A model generated the notes under the pieces. The model saw only the letters and a list, made by a program, of their open reading frames with translations, searched no databases and was not told the DNA's origin. From positions 2,418,001 to 2,482,000 of the forward strand of contig NZ_CP009281.1 of NCBI RefSeq assembly GCF_000758585.1: a stretch of 64,000 nt of DNA. Reading direction: 5' to 3'. Position 1 is the first letter of the stretch, and every line of letters starts with the position of its first letter. Shown here piece by piece: positions 42,487-51,484 of the stretch. The DNA is from Paenibacillus sp. FSL R5-0345 (GTDB lineage: Bacteria; Bacillota; Bacilli; Paenibacillales; Paenibacillaceae). The position numbers and the translations under genes are program-made.

Positions 42487-43710
42487 ATGGTTAGAAAGTT
42501 TGCGGTTCTTTTATTGAGCTTTTGCTTGATAATGACTACACCGCTTGTTATAGGGACAGCGTCTGCTGACAAATCTATTCAGATGTTTGTGAATAATGTA
42601 AAGGTTGCTGGCGTTCATCCGATCTTAAAGTCTGGTGTTATGTACGTGCCGTATCGCCAATTTTTCTCCGCCATGGGTTATAAGGTATCATTTGATCCTG
42701 ATACTCGTAAAATCTCAGGGGTCATAAGAGGTGCCAAAATCGAATTCTGGGCTGGTGAGGCTATCATTTACTACGACGGAGTGACTTATTATTTGGATAA
42801 AGAGATTCCTGTCCTTAATGGACAAGTGTATCTTCCTCTTCGTTTGGTTAGTAACTTAGCGAAATATTCGGTTAGTTATGATCAATCTAAGCTATCTGTG
42901 AGCTTGAAACCGTACGGAGAGGGTCAGGAAGCTGCTATTCAAGAACTACTTACGAAATACTACGAAACGTTTAGTCCCCGTTTATTAACATCTGATAATC
43001 TTAAATTAGGTTATATGAATCTAGAATATGATTATGAAGCTAATCAACCAATCAGTGAAATCGCAGTTAAAGACTTCAAAGTGACAATAGATCGGATTGA
43101 ATACACTTCTGCTAGTGAAGCGAATCTTCAAGTAACTTACATTAAGAACACAGAAGAATTGAAGCGAGAAGCTGTGTATCTTTTCGATATTCGATATGAA
43201 CGAGGACAGTGGAAGATCGCGAATGATAGCTTGATTTTTAATCGTATGGAGCTTCCTGCGGATATTGATAAGAAAGCTGCGGTTATTATGGAGAATCATC
43301 AAACCGAGCAGAATGCCGTATTGGCAGATCTAAGAACCTATTACAATGCGTATAACTCCGAAAATCTTGATCTTACTACCCAATATACAGACCCCTCGAT
43401 TATTAAAGAATGGAATGCTGTTGTGTTCAGTTCGGTGACATGGGAAAGTATGATGAAGGGGCACTTTGCCAATTCTGAATCGAGGTACTTGCTAACCGAC
43501 GAACGAGTCGTTTACCTAGGAGAAAAGGAAGCTGTCGTCCATGGGAAACTCGATTGGAGCGATGTTACATACAATGAAGGGGTAGACAATGATAAATACG
43601 AAGCTCTTATTTACTTGAAATATGTTAAGGGTCATTGGACTTATAATACTGACACCAGCCTAGACCAGGACTTTGATGAAAGAGAAAACAGCAATTTGAA
43701 TAAAAATTAA
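42487..43710 (+). CDS. Secreted stalk-domain protein (copper amine oxidase N-terminal-like)
   Basis: 407 residues: signal peptide (about 1-27, ending TASAD), then a copper-amine-oxidase-N/stalk domain (about 28-140) with MFVNNVKV, VMYVPYRQFFSAMGYKVSFD and VYLPLRLVSNLAKY. Next come two NTF2-like or similar alpha+beta regions (about 150-390). Stalk domains are common cell-surface modules in Paenibacillus; enzymatic activity is not expected. It may be co-transcribed with the lipoprotein gene 119 bp upstream. The RBS is weak (AGGATG). Confidence 0.8.
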   Translation: MVRKFAVLLLSFCLIMTTPLVIGTASADKSIQMFVNNVKVAGVHPILKSGVMYVPYRQFFSAMGYKVSFDPDTRKISGVIRGAKIEFWAGEAIIYYDGVTYYLDKEIPVLNGQVYLPLRLVSNLAKYSVSYDQSKLSVSLKPYGEGQEAAIQELLTKYYETFSPRLLTSDNLKLGYMNLEYDYEANQPISEIAVKDFKVTIDRIEYTSASEANLQVTYIKNTEELKREAVYLFDIRYERGQWKIANDSLIFNRMELPADIDKKAAVIMENHQTEQNAVLADLRTYYNAYNSENLDLTTQYTDPSIIKEWNAVVFSSVTWESMMKGHFANSESRYLLTDERVVYLGEKEAVVHGKLDWSDVTYNEGVDNDKYEALIYLKYVKGHWTYNTDTSLDQDFDERENSNLNKN

Positions 43711-43750
43711 TCTATTACCTTTATTGTAAAGATAAATGGAAGATAAGTCG

Positions 43751-43779
43751 TTTACAGGTAAATATGACCATGCTAAAAT
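43751..43779 (+). promoter_or_regulatory. Promoter of the riboswitch-controlled transcript
   Basis: TTTACA (43751-43756), 17-bp spacer, TAAAAT (43774-43779) with an extended TGC. Start expected near 43786. Confidence 0.7.
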
Positions 43780-43825
43780 TGGCAAAGGGACAAACGTCCT
43801 TTAATCTAATTTAAACTAATTGAAT

Positions 43826-43922
43826 GTCCGCGTTAAAGGTAAAATCATCGAAAGATGATGACACAAAGCCATGGGTCTAAAGCCTTTCTACAGAAGGAAA
43901 TGATCGCCAGGCCGCCATAGGG
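43826..43922 (+). promoter_or_regulatory. Cyclic di-GMP-I (GEMM) riboswitch
   Basis: The core GG-TAAAATCATC-GAAA-GATGATGACACAAAGCC (43837-43870, broken here) matches the GEMM-I P2 hairpin with GNRA loop and the conserved GAC-CAAAGCC. It is followed by GGTC-CTAA, a P3 stem CCTTTC-TACA-GAAGG and the 3' GCC-AGGC-CGCC element. The basal P1 helix looks weak. It lies between a promoter and the secreted-protein gene, with a terminator-like hairpin at 43946. Recognised from the consensus; no covariance score available. Confidence 0.82.
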
Positions 43923-43945
43923 ATGTCTTATGAATCATAAAGGAT

Positions 43946-43985
43946 AGTTCTGAAGGACGTGTAGTCTATTTCGAGCTGTTTTTAT
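43946..43985 (+). terminator. Terminator in the riboswitch expression platform
   Basis: AGTTC...GAGCT outer stem and GGAC-GTGTA-GTCT inner stem with small bulges, followed by GTTTTTATT. Located between the aptamer and the start codon. Confidence 0.55.
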
Positions 43986-44038
43986 TATTCCGACCTATAC
44001 GGTGTTACATTATCGCAAGGGGCCGAAAGGGGAAGTAC

Positions 44039-44887
44039 ATGAAGAGTTTTTTTAAAACAATAGGTACAGGGTTGGCAGCGGGTGCTTTATTGCTGTCCGG
44101 AACGATCGGATGGATGTCTAATCCTCAAGTTGTGTCTGCAGCTACGACAGCAGCAGTCACTGCGGATCAAATGATCAGCAAAGTAACGGCAGCCTCCAAA
44201 GCACTAAAGAATTTCCACTTAGATGTGACCAAAAAACAGGATATTCAAAGCGGAGGGGTGCGTATCAGCAACACCAACACACTGAAGCTGGATATCAACC
44301 GTCTGCCGAATTTTGCCGCAGCAGGCACCGTCGATAGCAGTCTTTTAAAAACATCTTACAGCCTGTATGCCAATGACAAGGAGTATTACTATCTTGTAGA
44401 CGGAAGTGAGCTTATCGATGAATCTGAAGACGAGGGTTACGACGATGACGGGGAGCCCATCGATCCCAATGCACAGTATTGGCTTGGACTGGAGAAGGCG
44501 GAGTGGAATGCTTTTTACTCGAAAGGTCAATATGATCCTGTTTCCATGCTTGATTCGGTCAAAAGTTATAAAAAATCGATGAAAGTCAACAATGTTGGCG
44601 CACAGACGGTCCTACAGTTCACGATAACTGATCCGACAGCAGCTAAGGGAATAATCGCGCTGTATGACCAGGAGAATCTCTGGGATGGTGAGACCGTTCA
44701 ACCGAAAAGCGTAACTTGGAAATTGTTCGTCAATACTAAGACCTGGCAGACGGAAAAGCTGACAGTCGATCTGAGTTATGTGCTGACCAGTGACGGAGAA
44801 AAAGATACATACACCACGAAAATTGAAGCTAAATATTCCAAGAATAACAAAGGTACAGCCATTGTAAAGCCGGCTGAACTAGAATAA
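44039..44887 (+). CDS. Secreted DUF6612-like protein under c-di-GMP riboswitch control
   Basis: 282 residues with a clear signal peptide (KSFFKTIGTGLAAGALLLSG, cleavage after VVSAA near 35) and one domain (about 40-280): MISKVTAASKALKNFHLDVT, repeated strand-turn segments, an acidic insert (DESEDEGYDDDGEPID) and a C-terminal beta-sheet. It resembles the LolA/DUF6612-like lipoprotein-carrier fold found in many Paenibacillus surface proteins but has no lipobox. GGGGAAG 4-6 nt before ATG. Regulated by the upstream GEMM element; terminator follows. Confidence 0.75.
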   Translation: MKSFFKTIGTGLAAGALLLSGTIGWMSNPQVVSAATTAAVTADQMISKVTAASKALKNFHLDVTKKQDIQSGGVRISNTNTLKLDINRLPNFAAAGTVDSSLLKTSYSLYANDKEYYYLVDGSELIDESEDEGYDDDGEPIDPNAQYWLGLEKAEWNAFYSKGQYDPVSMLDSVKSYKKSMKVNNVGAQTVLQFTITDPTAAKGIIALYDQENLWDGETVQPKSVTWKLFVNTKTWQTEKLTVDLSYVLTSDGEKDTYTTKIEAKYSKNNKGTAIVKPAELE

Positions 44888-44902
44888 TAAAGGCATTTCA
44901 TA

Positions 44903-44946
44903 TCGAGTAAAAAGCGCTGTTCAATAGAGCAGCGCTTTTTGCTCGA
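44903..44946 (+). terminator. Terminator of the secreted-protein gene
   Basis: AAAAAGCGCTG / CAGCGCTTTTT, extended by TCGAG / CTCGA outer bases. Confidence 0.9.
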
Positions 44947-45100
44947 TTCTTGACAGTGGCTACCGGTAGTGAGATCAGTAAAGAATAGTTAAATATATAA
45001 TTGACCTTCCATTTATTAGGGTTTTAGCGCATGCTATTTATGTAATTAATAAACTGAATTAATTTATAAGTACGTGAAATATCATGTTGTAACTATTACA

Positions 45101-45129
45101 TTGACAAGGTATTATGAGTTAGGTGTATA
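45101..45129 (+). promoter_or_regulatory. Probable promoter of the serine hydrolase gene
   Basis: Perfect TTGACA (45101-45106) and TGTATA (45124-45129) at 17 bp. Confidence 0.5.
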
Positions 45130-45183
45130 TTTACATTTATGATAATTTATTGCGTGTTTATTAAAATTAGGGGAGTGTGAACG

Positions 45184-46356
45184 ATGTTATCATCCACAGA
45201 GCTTAGTAAGCTGCACGAAGTGAATTACAGGGAGGACCGCTTAGAGGCACTTAATCATTTTTATGGGGATCTCTGTGATAAGAAAGTAGCTGATGGTTAT
45301 ATTTATTCTCTAAGTCGTTATGGGAAAATATTTGCTAATGGTGCCGGGGGACGTTTCAGTTACGAAGAAGACAGCACCCAAGAAATGAAAACGGATACAA
45401 TCTTCCGCATTGCTTCAATTACAAAGCTGTTTACAGCGACAGCGATCTGGCAGCTTGCGGATAATGGTAAGATTTTTATGGGGCAGCCTGTTAGTTCTAT
45501 TCTACCAGAGTTTGATGCGGATCCTTTTAAGCCGATTACAATTGCCCATTTACTGACTCATACCTCCGGCATTGCACCAGATCATGGCACTATAAGTGAT
45601 ACTTACTATAAAAGTGCTTGGTGGTATATTTATGAATCTGAGGTTGGGAAAGAAAACTGGATTCAAGCTGGACTTTCCTATGGGCTTCATTTTCCAGTAG
45701 GGACGCAATGGATGTATTCATCGTTCGGATATGTGATCTTGGGTGCAATTATCGAGAAAATAACGGGTGTTTTTGCAGAAGAATACATAATGGACAACAT
45801 TGTAAAACCCTTAGGAATGAAAGATACTTTCTTTGTTATACCGCCAGAGAAAGCGAGTAGGATCGCCATTCGTTCGGAAGGGGCCAAGGAATATCTTCAG
45901 AAGCTGCAAAACGGGGAATTTACGGATGAGGAACAAAGGTCTGAAGAAGAAATCAAGCTTCCCGGAACTGGAGGGGGGTTATATTCAACAGTTACTGATA
46001 TACAAAAGTTCGGAATCATGTTGCTTAACCAAGGGGAATACGAGGGTGGTCATATCTTAAGTCGTATGGCTGTTCAAAGAATGACCAAGCGGTTCAATAC
46101 TGAGAAAATTCCAAACTACGCATGGGGAGATGGAGGATCGGATCGTCCATACGGACTTGGGCCGGACCTTCGATTTAATGTAAGTACTTCTTACTCTGAA
46201 GGCACTTATTTTCACGAAGGGGCAGGAGCATGTGCCTTGTTCATTGACCCTATAGAAAAGATGGTTGCCGCTTGGTATCTCCCTTGGCATAAAGGGGTAT
46301 GGGATGGTAGAGGCGTTTTTGGCACACATAATGTGATCTGGTCCGGACTCGAATAA
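45184..46356 (+). CDS. Beta-lactamase/PBP-fold serine hydrolase (class C type)
   Basis: 390 residues. Nucleophile motif SITK (Ser78, Lys81) in FRIASITKLFTATA; YSSFGYVILG supplies the YxN-like Tyr with Ser at the usual Asn position; HTSGIAPDH is typical of the esterase/D-peptidase branch (EstB/AmpH). No signal peptide, so it is probably cytosolic. GGGGAGTG before ATG. It is 50 bp upstream of a three-gene ABC exporter, so the four could be one transcript. Confidence 0.85.
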   Translation: MLSSTELSKLHEVNYREDRLEALNHFYGDLCDKKVADGYIYSLSRYGKIFANGAGGRFSYEEDSTQEMKTDTIFRIASITKLFTATAIWQLADNGKIFMGQPVSSILPEFDADPFKPITIAHLLTHTSGIAPDHGTISDTYYKSAWWYIYESEVGKENWIQAGLSYGLHFPVGTQWMYSSFGYVILGAIIEKITGVFAEEYIMDNIVKPLGMKDTFFVIPPEKASRIAIRSEGAKEYLQKLQNGEFTDEEQRSEEEIKLPGTGGGLYSTVTDIQKFGIMLLNQGEYEGGHILSRMAVQRMTKRFNTEKIPNYAWGDGGSDRPYGLGPDLRFNVSTSYSEGTYFHEGAGACALFIDPIEKMVAAWYLPWHKGVWDGRGVFGTHNVIWSGLE

Positions 46357-46406
46357 GAAGTTTGCTATTTTTTATGAAATATCTACAGATAGGCAGGATG
46401 TGACTT

Positions 46407-47228
46407 ATGTTTGAGATGATAAAGCACCGCTTTCGCCTTATGAGAGCGGTTGCTTTTGTTACTTATAAGGAATGGAGTGCGTACAGGACGCATTCGATGG
46501 TTTCTATATTTGTGGGTCCTGTGTATTTTTTGGTGCAGTATTATATATGGAGCGCTGTTTATAGTGGGGAATCTTCTATTAACGGAATGTCGCTTTCCCA
46601 TATGCTCTCTTATTTTTGTGCCACGATGCTGATTAACTATTTGACCATGGATTTTGCCGATTGGAATTTACAAATGCTCATCCGCACGGGGAAGTTCATT
46701 ACCTTCTCTTTAAGACCGATGAATCATATGTTCTATGCGTTGTCTCAGAAGGCAGGGCATAGGGTACTTGGACTTCTATTTGAATTTATACCCTGCTTTA
46801 TGATTTTCTTTTTTATTTTTCATATTGATGTTTTGCCAGCAAATTTACTTTATGCAATTCTTTCGATAGCAATGGCTTTTATGATGAATTTTTTTATCCA
46901 TTATAGTATTGGAATGGTCGCCTTTTGGATGGTGCAGTCCTCTAGTATTCGTAACTTTTTTAGTCTTTGCGAGGGGATATTCTCAGGATCGCTGATTCCA
47001 TTAGTCTTTTTTCCAAAATCCTTACAAATGGCGTCCTTTTTCTTACCGTTTCAGTATACGACCTTTCTTCCTGCAATGGTCTATACAGGTAGCTATACTT
47101 TAGCTGATATAACCTTACCTATTCCTCAAGTTTTGTTGCTGCAGCTTATAGCCGTTATGATTGCCGGAATAGTCTGCCGGGTGTTGTATGCGGTGTCGCT
47201 TAAGCATTTTACGGGGGTGGGCGCATGA
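46407..47228 (+). CDS. ABC-2 type permease (ABC2_membrane_6)
   Basis: 273 residues with six predicted helices. RLMRAVAFVTYKEWSAYRTHSM at the N-terminus is cytoplasmic, and the middle (LIRTGKFITFSLRPMNHMFYALSQ) matches the PF06182 family, whose members pair as heterodimers with a dedicated ATPase to export drugs, viologens or lantibiotic-like compounds. Stop and next start overlap (ATGA). Second gene of the putative operon. Confidence 0.85.
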   Translation: MFEMIKHRFRLMRAVAFVTYKEWSAYRTHSMVSIFVGPVYFLVQYYIWSAVYSGESSINGMSLSHMLSYFCATMLINYLTMDFADWNLQMLIRTGKFITFSLRPMNHMFYALSQKAGHRVLGLLFEFIPCFMIFFFIFHIDVLPANLLYAILSIAMAFMMNFFIHYSIGMVAFWMVQSSSIRNFFSLCEGIFSGSLIPLVFFPKSLQMASFFLPFQYTTFLPAMVYTGSYTLADITLPIPQVLLLQLIAVMIAGIVCRVLYAVSLKHFTGVGA

Positions 47229-48007
47229 AACGTATGTTTTTAATATACAAAACTTGTATGAAGGCGAATATAGCTTCTGCTATCACTTATCGTGTTAATT
47301 TTATTCTTAATAGTCTTATCATGCTTATAGGGAATGTGTTGTTTCCTCTAGTAACGGTATTCATTTATAATTCGAATGCTTCATTTGAAGGATGGACCTT
47401 TAAAGAGGCGCTGTTAATTCAATCTGTTTTCATTTTGTCTACGGCTTGTGCCGGGATTTTTTTTAACGGAATTATGTGGAATACAATGTCTCATGTAGTA
47501 GAAGGGACTTTGGAAGTGGTATTAATTAAACCAACCTCGAGCCTTTTTCTGCTGTTGGCCAGATCTTTTGAGTTCGAAAGTATCGGGCTTTTAGGTGGAG
47601 GATTAGTCATGTTCGTATACGCACTTAGCGGAATCGATGGGATGACCATCGGCTCTTGGTTATTGTTCCTGTTGTTGTTTGGCGCAGGGCTGCTTGTTAT
47701 GTTCGGCGTGGCGCTTATTGTGGCAGCAATTTCCTTCAAATGGGTAGCGAATTCCCGCTTGCCGGAGATGTTTGAGAGTATTAAGTCTTTTGGACGATAT
47801 CCAGGAACGATTTTTCCAAAAGCAGTCGTAGCCGTGAGTTCTTTTCTGTTTCCGGTTTCGATGATTGCTTACTTTCCAGCATCTACACTTATTGGACGAT
47901 GGGAAGCCTATTTTTTTATAGCGATTATCCCGTGTGTGTTATTTGCTGCCTTCGGAATTTGGCTCTATACCTACATGCTTCGTAGTTACAAAAGTGCCGG
48001 GGGATGA
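47225..48007 (+). CDS. ABC-2 type permease (ABC2_membrane_6), partner
   Basis: 260 residues, six helices, same family as its neighbour: FLIYKTCMKANIASAITYRVNFI at the N-terminus and GTLEVVLIKPTSSLFLLLARS in the middle, the family's signature position. It forms the second half of the membrane channel. Overlaps the previous gene by 4 bp and precedes the ATPase by 22 bp. Confidence 0.85.
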   Translation: MKRMFLIYKTCMKANIASAITYRVNFILNSLIMLIGNVLFPLVTVFIYNSNASFEGWTFKEALLIQSVFILSTACAGIFFNGIMWNTMSHVVEGTLEVVLIKPTSSLFLLLARSFEFESIGLLGGGLVMFVYALSGIDGMTIGSWLLFLLLFGAGLLVMFGVALIVAAISFKWVANSRLPEMFESIKSFGRYPGTIFPKAVVAVSSFLFPVSMIAYFPASTLIGRWEAYFFIAIIPCVLFAAFGIWLYTYMLRSYKSAGG

Positions 48008-48029
48008 ATTTGTATGAAGGAGAATTACA

Positions 48030-49028
48030 GTGGACATTATTACCGTCAAGAACTTAACTAAGCAATATGAAACGTATCACCGTGGACAAGATGCAAAAAG
48101 TGTATTTAAAAGTCTGTTTCACCGTGAAAAATCGATTATTACCTCTGTAGAGGATCTTTCTTTCAATGTTGGAAAAGGAGAAATCATTGGCATTCTGGGT
48201 CCAAACGGTGCGGGGAAATCTACGACTATTAAAATGCTGACAGGCGTTCTATATCCTACATCGGGAGAAATAAATGTTCTAGGGTACAACCCTCATAAGC
48301 AGAAAAATCAATATGTAAAACAAATCGGAGTACTGTTCGGACAGAAATCGCAGTTAATATGGGACATTCCTCCTTTGGATAGCTTTTATATGAACAAGGA
48401 AATTTATGATATTCCTACGAATGACTTTCGTACAAGACTAGATCGATTTGTAAATATGTTTGAGATTGGTGATATTATCACTAAGCCTACGCGCACCCTT
48501 TCACTGGGAGAACGAATGAAATGCGAGTTTATTATGGCAATGCTTCATTCACCGCCTGTGGTTTTTTTAGATGAGCCGACGATCGGGCTGGATGTTATAG
48601 CTAAACAAAGAATCAGAGAATTCATTAAGCAAATGAATCAGGAAGGCACCACATTTATTCTAACGACACATGACTTGGAAGATGTGGAACGTTTGGTTCA
48701 AAGAGTACTTATTATTCATCAAGGTAAAAAAGTATATGACGATAAGTTCTCTGAACTTCGACTTCATCTGGGTGCGAAAAAGGTAGTCAGGCTTTCTGCT
48801 GCCACAACTATTGGTGAGATTGATCTGCCCGGGACTCTGCTATCGGAAAGAATATCGGATTACGAAGTGGAATTAATGATCGATACCGGGCAATGTAAAA
48901 TGGGAGAGTTTCTGCATATTCTTAGCGAAAAGGTAGAGATCCTTGATATTTCCATTAAGGAGATTCCTATAGAAAAGATCATCAGCTCCATTTATGAAAT
49001 GGATATGGGAGAACATATTCAAGCTTGA
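48030..49028 (+). CDS. ABC transporter ATP-binding protein (DUF4162-type exporter)
   Basis: 332 residues. Walker A GPNGAGKST (57-65), signature LSLGERMKCEF, Walker B VVFLDEPTIGLD, and H-loop TTHD. The last 90 residues form the extra domain found in drug/viologen exporter ATPases. GTG start with AAGGAG 8 nt upstream. It energises the two permeases before it. The 3' end overlaps the TetR gene by 10 bp, tail to tail. Confidence 0.9.
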   Translation: MDIITVKNLTKQYETYHRGQDAKSVFKSLFHREKSIITSVEDLSFNVGKGEIIGILGPNGAGKSTTIKMLTGVLYPTSGEINVLGYNPHKQKNQYVKQIGVLFGQKSQLIWDIPPLDSFYMNKEIYDIPTNDFRTRLDRFVNMFEIGDIITKPTRTLSLGERMKCEFIMAMLHSPPVVFLDEPTIGLDVIAKQRIREFIKQMNQEGTTFILTTHDLEDVERLVQRVLIIHQGKKVYDDKFSELRLHLGAKKVVRLSAATTIGEIDLPGTLLSERISDYEVELMIDTGQCKMGEFLHILSEKVEILDISIKEIPIEKIISSIYEMDMGEHIQA

Positions 49029-49588
49029 GAACGGATCATCTGCAGATTTAGATCGAGCATGGACCATAACTTTTCAGTGATCTCTTTTGCAGAACAAGGA
49101 TTACTATGGGTAAACCACCATTCAATCACTCCGACAGTCGCCGAACTTAAGAATTGCACAGATATATCTTTACTCAGCTCATCTAGATTAAAATTGTTTT
49201 CTAAAAATTGTACCTTGATCTGCTCATTTATCATTTCTTGTAATTGGTTTCTAAAGGAGACCAGAGCTTTATTTCTTAATAAAGTTTTATAAAAGAGAGC
49301 ATTCTCCTCCAATTGTTCCAGCGTGCGGAGCAATGACGCTTTAGAGGGATTGGGTTCGGTTACATCCTCCACTGCGGAGCAGCTTTCAATTAGTTGTTGG
49401 AGCTGAGCCTCCAGGCATTTATCCATCAGATCGTATTTATCCGCATAATGGGAATAAACTGTTCCGCGGTTTACATCAGCACGCTCTGCGATTTCGTTGA
49501 TCGTTATTTTTTCAAAATCTTTTTCAGCCATCAGTTGAATTAATGCATTCATGATGGCTGTTTGGTTTTTTTTAATTCTTCTATCCAT
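49019..49588 (-). CDS. TetR family transcriptional regulator
   Basis: 189 residues: HTH DNA-binding head (about 8-55, QTAIMNALIQLMAEKDFEKIT and GTVYSHYADKYDLMD) and a TetR_C-like ligand domain. ATG 49588 has AAGGGAG 8 nt upstream. It is convergent with the ABC exporter and divergent from panE-like gene 49751; the gap holds two GTTGA/TCAAC inverted repeats that are its probable operators. So it may govern itself, the panE-like gene, and perhaps the exporter. Confidence 0.88.
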   Translation of the reverse strand: MDRRIKKNQTAIMNALIQLMAEKDFEKITINEIAERADVNRGTVYSHYADKYDLMDKCLEAQLQQLIESCSAVEDVTEPNPSKASLLRTLEQLEENALFYKTLLRNKALVSFRNQLQEMINEQIKVQFLENNFNLDELSKDISVQFLSSATVGVIEWWFTHSNPCSAKEITEKLWSMLDLNLQMIRSQA

Positions 49589-49625
49589 GGTAATACTCCC
49601 TTTTATTAAACAATGTATTGTATTC

Positions 49626-49641
49626 TGTTGAAAAATCAACA
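49626..49641. promoter_or_regulatory. Operator 1 (TetR type)
   Basis: TGTTGA-AAAA-TCAACA, a perfect 16-bp inverted repeat, 38 bp upstream of the tetR start. Confidence 0.65.
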
Positions 49642-49701
49642 AAACCGATCAAACTAACGATTGAACCCTACCGGTGATGTGATAATCTGATTTTATCGAA
49701 C

Positions 49702-49719
49702 AGTTGATCGAAATTCAAC
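49702..49719. promoter_or_regulatory. Operator 2 (TetR type)
   Basis: GTTGA-TCGAAAT-TCAAC, the same half-sites at a wider spacing, between operator 1 and the panE-like start. Confidence 0.5.
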
Positions 49720-49750
49720 AAATGTCTAAAAAGGGATAGAGGAGTTAAAC

Positions 49751-50692
49751 ATGAGAGTATTAGTTTTTGGAGCGGGAGTTTTAGGCAGCTACCTTGCGCA
49801 TGTTCTAGTGCGTGGGGGAAACGATGTCACAGTGCTTGCCAGAGGGAAGCGTGCGGAGCAGTTGACGAAAGACGGACTTGTTCTTCGCCATTATTTTCAA
49901 TACAAAAACACTGTAGATGCTGTGAAAGTCATCTCAGAGCTTCGATCGGATGATCGCTATGATCTTATTTTTGTTGTTATGAAATACAATGATTTTCCAG
50001 CTGTATTACCTATTCTAGCTAAGAATCAGAGTCAGAATATAATTCTTGTGGGGAATAACGGCGATGCCCATGGCATGCAAAAGGATCTTCAGGATATGAG
50101 CAGTATGAGAAAAAATATACTCTTCGGGTTTCAGCTTAGTGGAGGCATTCGTGAGGCGAGCGGTCGGATCATCAACATAAGGGCTGGAGGGCAAATGGTA
50201 CTTGGCAGTCTAGACGGTGAGATTCTAATAAAGCCTGTACTGGAAAATGCCTTTAAAAATGTAAAGTATAAGCTAACTTATCATGAGGATATGGATGCTT
50301 GGCTTAAAAGTCATATCGTGCCTATAGTGGCTTTGAACTCTCTTAGTTATCTTCACGACGGGGATTTGAAAAAGGTGTCAAAGGATGAGAAGCTGTTAAA
50401 ACAAGCCATCTCAGTAATGGACGAGGGATTTCAAATTATGGAGAAACTAGGGTATACTATCACTCCAGCAGGTCAAGTTAACTTTGTTCGAAAACACAAA
50501 CAGGGTGTGTATTATGGTCTGAAAATAATTCATAAATTACCGTTTATGAAATTAGTAGACGGTTCTTTCAGCGAAATAGCAGCTTTGTTTGATTCATTCG
50601 ATAGTTTGAAGCAGCAAGCAAACATTGCGACACCCCATTGGGATCAACTTCAGCAACAAGCGATCACAAAGTTTAATACAAACAATCACTAG
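49751..50692 (+). CDS. Ketopantoate reductase family oxidoreductase (ApbA/PanE)
   Basis: 313 residues: Rossmann NADP site VFGAGVLGSYLAHVL (about 5-19), the family's middle Lys/Asn region (VVMKYNDFPAVLP; LVGNNGDAHG) and C-terminal helical domain with DAWLKSHIV (catalytic Lys). It may reduce ketopantoate, but the context (TetR control, no pan genes) suggests another 2-oxoacid or aldehyde/ketone. ATG preceded by AGGGATAGAGGAG. Terminator at 50701. Confidence 0.82.
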   Translation: MRVLVFGAGVLGSYLAHVLVRGGNDVTVLARGKRAEQLTKDGLVLRHYFQYKNTVDAVKVISELRSDDRYDLIFVVMKYNDFPAVLPILAKNQSQNIILVGNNGDAHGMQKDLQDMSSMRKNILFGFQLSGGIREASGRIINIRAGGQMVLGSLDGEILIKPVLENAFKNVKYKLTYHEDMDAWLKSHIVPIVALNSLSYLHDGDLKKVSKDEKLLKQAISVMDEGFQIMEKLGYTITPAGQVNFVRKHKQGVYYGLKIIHKLPFMKLVDGSFSEIAALFDSFDSLKQQANIATPHWDQLQQQAITKFNTNNH

Positions 50693-50700
50693 GTTCAGCT

Positions 50701-50733
50701 AAAAAGGCTTCCGATCAATCGGTAGCTTTTTTT
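50701..50733 (+). terminator. Terminator of the panE-like gene
   Basis: AAAAAGGCT-CCGAT-CA-ATCGG-AGCTTTTTTT type stem-loop with one mismatch and a strong T-tract. Confidence 0.85.
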
Positions 50734-50827
50734 AGTTGCCGAATAGGATTATTTAGCAAAAATGGAGGATTAGAAGGATGTTTTATTGAAATGTGTATAA
50801 CAATCTTTTTGGGGAGGAATAGGATCG

Positions 50828-51469
50828 ATGGCTATATATTTTATAAGGCATGGAATAGATGACGAAGGCTATCGAGGCGGTTGGAGTCAACGTGGACTTG
50901 TAGTAGAGGGTTATAGACAAGCCGAACGGCTTGGTCGTTATCTAAAGGAGAATCAATCTAGCTTTAACATCACTCGTATCCTTAGCAGTGATTTACAACG
51001 TGCGATAGATACAGCAAATGAGATAGCCAAAGAGCTTGGCTTGCCTATTGAACGCAGTCAGTGTTGGAGAGAAACGAACAATGGTGTAATCGCTGGAATG
51101 CCCCATGAAATTGCAAATGAACGATACCCGGGTCTCTATTTCTCGGTTTTAAGAATGGATGAGAGGTTTCCAGGAGGAGAAAGTCCACAGGAGTTTTTTA
51201 CGAGAATAAGAGAAAGTTTCTCGAAGCTTTGTAATGAAATAGAGAGTACTGATCCCACAGGAAATGTAATTGTCGTCACTCATGGTGGAGTGATTAATGT
51301 TATATACCATATTTTAAAGGGACTAACGTGGACAAATAAAAGCACCCATTTTCCGACTTCATATACTAGTATTCATAAAATAGATTATCACGTAGCTAAG
51401 TGGGTAGTTACAACTGAAAATCTTACGGAACATATATCAAGTGATCAGGCTGCTGGTATGGCAAATTAA
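50828..51469 (+). CDS. Histidine phosphatase family protein
   Basis: 213 residues. Phosphohistidine motif FIRHGIDD (His8) and second His in VVTHGGVI; Arg57-region RILSSDLQRA and a later Glu/Asp RETNNGVIAG match the phosphoglycerate-mutase-like family. Likely dephosphorylates a small metabolite or protein. RBS GGGGAGG. First gene of an operon with a VOC-type protein and a methyltransferase. Confidence 0.88.
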   Translation: MAIYFIRHGIDDEGYRGGWSQRGLVVEGYRQAERLGRYLKENQSSFNITRILSSDLQRAIDTANEIAKELGLPIERSQCWRETNNGVIAGMPHEIANERYPGLYFSVLRMDERFPGGESPQEFFTRIRESFSKLCNEIESTDPTGNVIVVTHGGVINVIYHILKGLTWTNKSTHFPTSYTSIHKIDYHVAKWVVTTENLTEHISSDQAAGMAN

Positions 51470-51484
51470 TAAGGTGGTGCATGA

